A DNA stretch of 10,333 bases. It comes from an uncultured Clostridium sp. (lineage in GTDB: Bacteria > Bacillota > Clostridia > TANB77 > CAG-508). Every line of letters begins with the position of its first letter. The stretch's first letter is position 1. Below the pieces are notes generated by a model. It did no database searches. It saw only the letters and a list, made by a program, of their open reading frames with translations, and was not told the origin of the DNA. Below, piece by piece: positions 6,308 through 10,333 of the stretch. The position numbers and the translations under genes are program-made. The DNA lies in contig CATLUC010000034.1 in NCBI GenBank assembly GCA_950059165.1, positions 2,986 through 13,318 of the forward strand, read 5' to 3'.

Positions 6308-8731
6308 TTACTTGCATGCTCCGTCTTTGTTCGTCAAAAATGTCGCAAAAGAAACGTCCCCGATGGGACATTATTCCAATCTCCCCATTTTCATCTGTTC
6401 TAAATATCTTGCATCCCAAGCCGTTTTAATCTTTCCAATACTAAATCATTAGGATGTCCAAAAGTATTATTTTTACCCACTCCAATCAAAGCAACTTGTG
6501 GCTTAACAGCATTTAAAAACTCTTGTGTTGACGACGTTTTTGACCCATGATGTGGAACTTTTAAAACTGTTGATTTTAGCTTTTCTAAATGTTTTTCATA
6601 TTTTTCTAAAATTGCCTTTTCTGCAACTTCCTCTATATCACCTGTAAATAGCACTGAAAAATCTTTATACATAAGTTTTGCAACTAACGAATTATTATTT
6701 ATATTATTTTCGCTAATTATATTATTAGAACATGGCCATAAAACATCAAAATACAAATCTTTTTCTATACTTATTCGAGTTCCTGCCTCTACAACTTTTA
6801 CATTTATATTTTTCTCTCTTACTATTTTCTTAAACTCCTCATAATTCTCACAAGTTTCAAATTGCTTACCAATAATTACATTTCTTACATTTATCTCTTG
6901 CATGACATAAAGCAAAGCTTGCACGTGGTCTTGGTCAAAATGGCTAATAATAATATAATCTAATGAATTATACCCCTTATCTAACAAATATGGAAGTACT
7001 GTCTGTTTCCCAACATCAAAATCTTTATTTAAGCTTCCACCACCATCTACAAAAATAGTCTTATTAGTAGGTGTAACAATAAATGTACAATCACCTTGCC
7101 CAACATCTACAAAATAAATTTTTAAATCCTTTGGCACAATTGACACACAAATACATACAGCAATAATAATTATAATACACATTATATATTTACTTCTTTT
7201 TTGATTGAATTTATAGTGAAACAATGCAATTATATTTTTTACTCTTTTTTGGGACTGTGTTGGTTTTTTCAAACGATAAATTGGATACAAAAAATACACA
7301 ACTGCTAAACTTGCAAAATATAAAATAATCATAAAAAAAGATGGTGTTGGAAGGTAAATTTTTGCCAATGGCAATTTACTTAATTTAGAAATATTTTTCA
7401 AAATGTCTATTCCAAAATTTAAGAAAAAAGCTATTATTTTTGCTAATGGTTTAAACATAAAAGCCATAATTATGCTAGAAAAGCCAGTTATAACTATTGA
7501 ACCAATAATCATACTAACTAGCAAATTTGTAATTAAAAAATAAATTCCACCTATATTGAAATTATAAAGCAATATTGGTAATATCATAATTTGTGCTGAT
7601 AAACTAACTGCTAAAACTTCTCTTAGCTTTTCTTTTATAACAGGTTTTAAAACAAGAATTCCAAAAGTCGCCAAATATGATAACTGTAAGCCTATATTTA
7701 AAATCAAAAACGGATTGTAAATTAAAATTCCGAATCAAAGAAATTGATAAAACATTCCAAACATCACTTTTTCTATTTAATATTTTAGCCCCAATTACAA
7801 GTACACCCATAACAACTGCTCTTACAATTGATGGAGAAAAACCTGTAATAAAGCTATATAAAATAAGTATTATAATTGTAATTACTTGCGTTTTCCTTTT
7901 TCCAAGCAATTTGCCACATAACAAGGTAATCCCCATAATTATATAACTAATATGCATTCCTGAAATAGCTAAAACATGAGAAATATTTGAAATTTGGAAA
8001 CTTTCTTTAATATCTTCTTGTATTTCATCTGTTTGCCCTAAAAGCAATCCTTTTAAAATACTTGCATTTTCTTTTTCATACAATTCTTCTATTTTTTCCT
8101 TTAAGTTAAAATTTATATCATTTGCTTTTTGCAAAATAGGATTTAATTGCTTTTTAGCTAAAACTTGCAAATTATTAACCTTTACTCTCCCTGCTATTTT
8201 TAAAGTTTTCAAATACTTTTCATCATCATAACCTTTATAATTCCTTTGTTTTTCTGGTTTTTTAAATTCTCCTTGCAATTTTATTTTGTCCCCATATTCC
8301 AATTTTTCTTTTTTATTTACTTGAATATATAGACTTAAATTTCTTGAATTTTCTAACTTTACTTGATACAAATTGTAATATTGTTTTTCTTTTTTAGAAC
8401 TTGTTACTATTGCTTGAATTTCAATAATTTCGCCATCTTTATAAAAATTTTCATACTTTTGATTTTGAAAAATAACAATTGTATTTGAAATTATAGAAGA
8501 TATTGTGATAGTTAAAATCACTTGATAATCAATAATTAATTTTAAATACCTCTTATATCGACTAAAAGATAATAATTTGAATTTTCTTTTGACTTTAGAA
8601 AATGTTTTTATCAAATAATATGTTGTATAACTTAAAATATAGAAAAGGACTATACTTGGTTTAAAGTATAGCCCCCATAATATACCTATTATATATCCTA
8701 TTGTTATAACGAAAATTGGTCTTTGTTTCAT
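6308..8731 (-). CDS. comEC: ComEC/Rec2 DNA-uptake channel; needs +1 frameshifts at CGG codons 7732 and 6423
   Basis: ComEC is the membrane channel that takes single-stranded DNA into the cytoplasm during transformation. N-terminal helices are followed by an OB-like DUF4131 region (about 95-200) and the competence domain (HVLAISGMHISYI at 252-264). After frame restoration come ILIYNPF, LQLSYLATFGIL, further helices, and a metallo-beta-lactamase-like domain with VDVGQGD, HFDQDH (597-602) and VPHHGS (725-730), the presumed nuclease site. The unshifted frame ends at 7604. The next open frame (from 7707) ends at 6400 as LKRLGMQDI, while skipping the C at 6423 gives LGCKIFRTDENGEI, the usual family ending. 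With a third shift at the CGG at 6362 the stop is TAA at 6310-6308 (806 residues). Without it the stop is at 6303 (808 residues). The start at 8731 follows AGGAGG. All metal-site residues are intact, which argues against a long-dead gene. Confidence 0.9.
6339..6372 (-). repeat. Hairpin C: conserved-loop hairpin in the 3' end of comEC
   Basis: AATGTCGC (6339-6346) faces GGGACATT (6365-6372): six pairs, one mismatch and one pair. The 18-base loop (6347-6364) contains GAAACGTCCCC, so the minus strand reads GGGGACGTTTCTTTT. The minus-strand stem is followed by TTT. It overlaps the comEC tail once frame is restored, and contains the fourth in-frame CGG (6362-6360). A competing 8-bp stem, 6297-6304 with 6337-6344, would use the same left arm. 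Confidence 0.7.
6421..6423 (-). other. Frameshift site 3: AAA CGG in comEC near the C-terminus
   Basis: Minus-strand codons are GAA AGA TTA AAA CGG CTT GGG ATG CAA GAT ATT TAG. Skipping the C at 6423 gives AAA GGC TTG GGA TGC AAG ATA TTT AGA ACA GAT GAA AAT GGG, that is GLGCKIFRTDENG, the typical end of the ComEC metallo-beta-lactamase domain. An annotation by open frames alone would miss this and record a plausible-looking stop at 6400. Confidence 0.85.
7730..7732 (-). other. Frameshift site 2: ATT CGG in comEC
   Basis: Minus-strand codons are TCT TTG ATT CGG AAT TTT (codon 334 is CGG). Staying in frame gives a non-family sequence that stops at 7604. Skipping the C at 7732 gives TTG ATT GGA ATT TTA ATT TAC AAT CCG, that is L-I-G-I-L-I-Y-N-P, joining the two ComEC halves as expected. 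There is no homopolymer run here, and the P-site ATT cannot re-pair well one base downstream (TTC). Confidence 0.9.
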
Positions 8732-8754
8732 AGTCCTCCTAAAAGTTCATCTTT

Positions 8755-8782
8755 TTTATAACGATTTATATTGTTTTCGCAA
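8755..8782 (-). promoter_or_regulatory. Possible comEC promoter
   Basis: On the minus strand: TTGCGA (8782-8777), 16 bases, TATAAA (8760-8755), about 24 bases before the comEC ATG, which has a strong AGGAGG. The 75-base gap after the NlpC gene also holds an imperfect hairpin (arms near 8793-8778 and 8773-8760), so comEC may instead be partly read through from upstream. Confidence 0.35.
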
Positions 8783-8806
8783 TGCTACAATTATATAAAC
8801 GTTAAA

Positions 8807-10180
8807 TTATAGCACTCTTCTTGCTCCTAAATAGTTGCTTGCTGCTTGGTTTACAGGTACAATACATACTGATTTTCCTGGTCTTGGTGCATGAATTACT
8901 TGACCCCCACCTACATATATTGCAACATGACCACTATATATAACTAAATCCCCTGCAGCTAAGTTGTTTCTAGATACTGCTTTTCCTACTCCTGACTGTC
9001 CTCCTGATGTACGTGGTAAGCTAATACCAAAATGTTTATATACATATGATGTAAATCCTGAACAGTCAAATCCTGTTGATGGTGATGAACCACCATAAGT
9101 ATATTTTGTTCCTATAAATTGTTTTGCATAAGATACTATTGATGCTCCACTTCCAGATGATGGTGGTGCTTCTTGAGTTTGTGTATTTGCTTGTTGTGCA
9201 TTTGTTTGTGCTGTATTTGTTTTTGTTTGTGTTGTTGTGTTTGTAGTTTTTCTAGAGCTACTACTTCTTGAGGTTGTTTCTTTCTTTTTAGTTGTTGCTA
9301 ATAAAGATGATGATATATACCCCTCTTTTCCATTTACTCTTACTTTGCTCCATCCATTTTCATTTGATAATACTTCAACTGCTGTGTTTAATGTTAAACC
9401 TGTTATTACTTCTGCTGATTTACTTGCTTCTTTTCTTACATTTACACTTTCACTATTTACATACTTTGTTTCGATTACTGTTTGTGGTTGTGGCTCTGGT
9501 ATTGGTGTTACTTGTTGTTCTTCTTTACTTTGTAATTTTTCTTTTCTAAGCCATCCTTTTGTATTTTGTGCTTCTATACATACCCAACCATTTATGCTTT
9601 CAATTACATTTACTTCTTCATCTTTTTTTACTTCGATTATGTCTGTTGCATTAATAACTGGTACGATTTTTAATTTTGAATTTTGTGCTATTTTGCGTTT
9701 TCCAAGTTCTTCATTTTTATCTGTTTGTGTGTTTTGTTCTTCTTTGTTCTTAGTTTCTTTATTTTCTGTATTTTGTTCTGTTTGGTTTTCTGCATTTGGT
9801 TCTGTTTGTTGATTTTGTGTATTTGCTGTTTCTTCATTATTTGTTTGGTTATTTGTTTCATTGTTTACTTGATTAGTTGTATTTGTGTTTTCTACTTGTT
9901 CTGCATTATTTACAGTTATTAGGTCTTTTCTTAAAAAACCTGTTATTCCTTTTGCTTTTACTTTGTACCAATCTCCTGTTTTTTCAATTACTTCTATTTC
10001 TTCGTTAATAGAAAGTTGCTCTAGTATTTTTGCGCTTTCATCTGCTGTTTCCCTAAGGTTTGCTGTTTCTACAGTTATTTTTCCTGTGCTTACAGCTAAG
10101 CTCATGTTAATAAAAAACAAACTGATAATACTTACGGCTGCCATGACTACAATGCTTTTTATATTCATTTTACTTTTCAT
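8807..10180 (-). CDS. Secreted NlpC/P60 peptidoglycan endopeptidase with three SH3b domains
   Basis: This is a cell-wall hydrolase that probably cuts gamma-D-Glu-diamino acid bonds in stem peptides, acting outside the membrane. The 457-residue product has a basic start and hydrophobic signal peptide (about 1-32), SH3b 1 (about 34-90, ETANLRETAD), an N/Q/T/E-rich disordered linker (about 91-160), SH3b 2 (about 163-217), a P/Q linker, SH3b 3 (about 238-295, ESVNVRKEAS), a T/S/Q-rich linker (296-345) and the catalytic domain (about 346-457). The catalytic Cys373 lies in FDCSGF, His418 in SGHVAIYVG and His430 in VIHAP. SH3b 2 lacks the NVR signature and is more divergent. The ATG at 10180 follows AAGGAG nine bases upstream. 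A strong promoter and long linkers point to an abundant wall-bound protein. No CGG codon occurs in the gene. Confidence 0.9.
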   Translation of the reverse strand: MKSKMNIKSIVVMAAVSIISLFFINMSLAVSTGKITVETANLRETADESAKILEQLSINEEIEVIEKTGDWYKVKAKGITGFLRKDLITVNNAEQVENTNTTNQVNNETNNQTNNEETANTQNQQTEPNAENQTEQNTENKETKNKEEQNTQTDKNEELGKRKIAQNSKLKIVPVINATDIIEVKKDEEVNVIESINGWVCIEAQNTKGWLRKEKLQSKEEQQVTPIPEPQPQTVIETKYVNSESVNVRKEASKSAEVITGLTLNTAVEVLSNENGWSKVRVNGKEGYISSSLLATTKKKETTSRSSSSRKTTNTTTQTKTNTAQTNAQQANTQTQEAPPSSGSGASIVSYAKQFIGTKYTYGGSSPSTGFDCSGFTSYVYKHFGISLPRTSGGQSGVGKAVSRNNLAAGDLVIYSGHVAIYVGGGQVIHAPRPGKSVCIVPVNQAASNYLGARRVL

Positions 10181-10230
10181 TTTTTCTTACTCCTTAATAT
10201 ATTATATTTGTATTCTGCCTCGATGTTTCC

Positions 10231-10259
10231 ATTATACTACATATACAAAAATTTGTCAA
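10231..10259 (-). promoter_or_regulatory. Perfect-consensus sigma-A promoter of the NlpC/P60 gene
   Basis: On the minus strand: TTGACA (10259-10254), 17-base spacer, TATAAT (10236-10231), about 50 bases before the start codon. Both hexamers match consensus exactly, which predicts strong constitutive expression. Confidence 0.85.
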
Positions 10260-10333
10260 ATTTGAAAAAATTATCCAGAATGTAGTGTTACAATTGATGT
10301 GAAACAAAATAAATAAAAATTGAATAAGTGATT

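Noticed and set aside
4173..7732. Treating the breaks simply as sequencing or assembly errors, or as pseudogenes
   Set aside because: One could be an error (the C4 run), but three breaks at the same codon with the same +1 correction, and none elsewhere in the conserved genes, is hard to get by chance. The genes keep all catalytic residues. It remains the main alternative and needs reads.
9237..9922. Open frames on the plus strand opposite the NlpC/P60 gene
   Set aside because: They are antisense shadows of the N/Q/T/S-rich linkers, with Leu/Phe/Cys-rich products and no ribosome binding site.
1..10333. tRNA or rRNA genes, CRISPR arrays, insertion sequences with a transposase
   Set aside because: I looked on both strands and saw no cloverleaf with a conserved T-loop, no regularly spaced repeats and no transposase-like protein.

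Overview
The window is very AT-rich and reads as a chromosomal segment of a low-GC, probably uncultured, Clostridia-like Firmicute. Supporting points are the AGGAGG-type ribosome binding sites, sigma-A promoters of near-consensus form, a ClpE/ClpC-type unfoldase with an N-terminal zinc finger, a BofC-like protein (a sporulation-lineage family), ComEC, and an SH3b-NlpC/P60 wall hydrolase. The species cannot be named from this sequence.

Layout. Positions 11-931 (minus strand) hold a decayed two-gene accessory unit: a broken gene of unknown family followed, one base later, by a four-helix membrane protein. Positions 945-1336 are gene-free apart from that unit's promoter, a possible zinc-finger remnant and a terminator. 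Positions 1337-2191 (minus) encode a membrane-anchored RsiV/DUF3298-like protein. It is divergent from the plus-strand operon clpE-like - pgsA (2424-5391), which ends at a hairpin terminator. Convergent to that operon lies a BofC-like gene (5583-6188, minus), then comEC (6308-8731, minus) and an SH3b/NlpC-P60 endopeptidase (8807-10180, minus) with a perfect-consensus promoter.

The main discovery candidate concerns decoding. Two conserved genes are interrupted by +1 frameshifts, one in the Clp ATPase and two in comEC. All three fall exactly on an in-frame CGG codon. In each case, skipping the C and reading on from GGN restores the family's conserved sequence: GAPPGYVGY in Clp, ILIYNPF in ComEC, and the LGCKIFRTDENGEI tail of ComEC. 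I scanned by eye every recognised gene in the window and found no CGG read normally as arginine, although AGA, AGG, CGT, CGC and CGA are all used. A fourth in-frame CGG lies in the comEC tail. The simplest reading is that CGG is not a normal arginine codon here and instead causes, or is decoded with, a +1 shift.

A second pattern is a family of three hairpins at the 3' ends of pgsA, the bofC-like gene and comEC. Their arms are unrelated but self-complementary, while the loop is conserved (GGGACGTTTC then a T-rich run) and always in the same orientation relative to the upstream gene.
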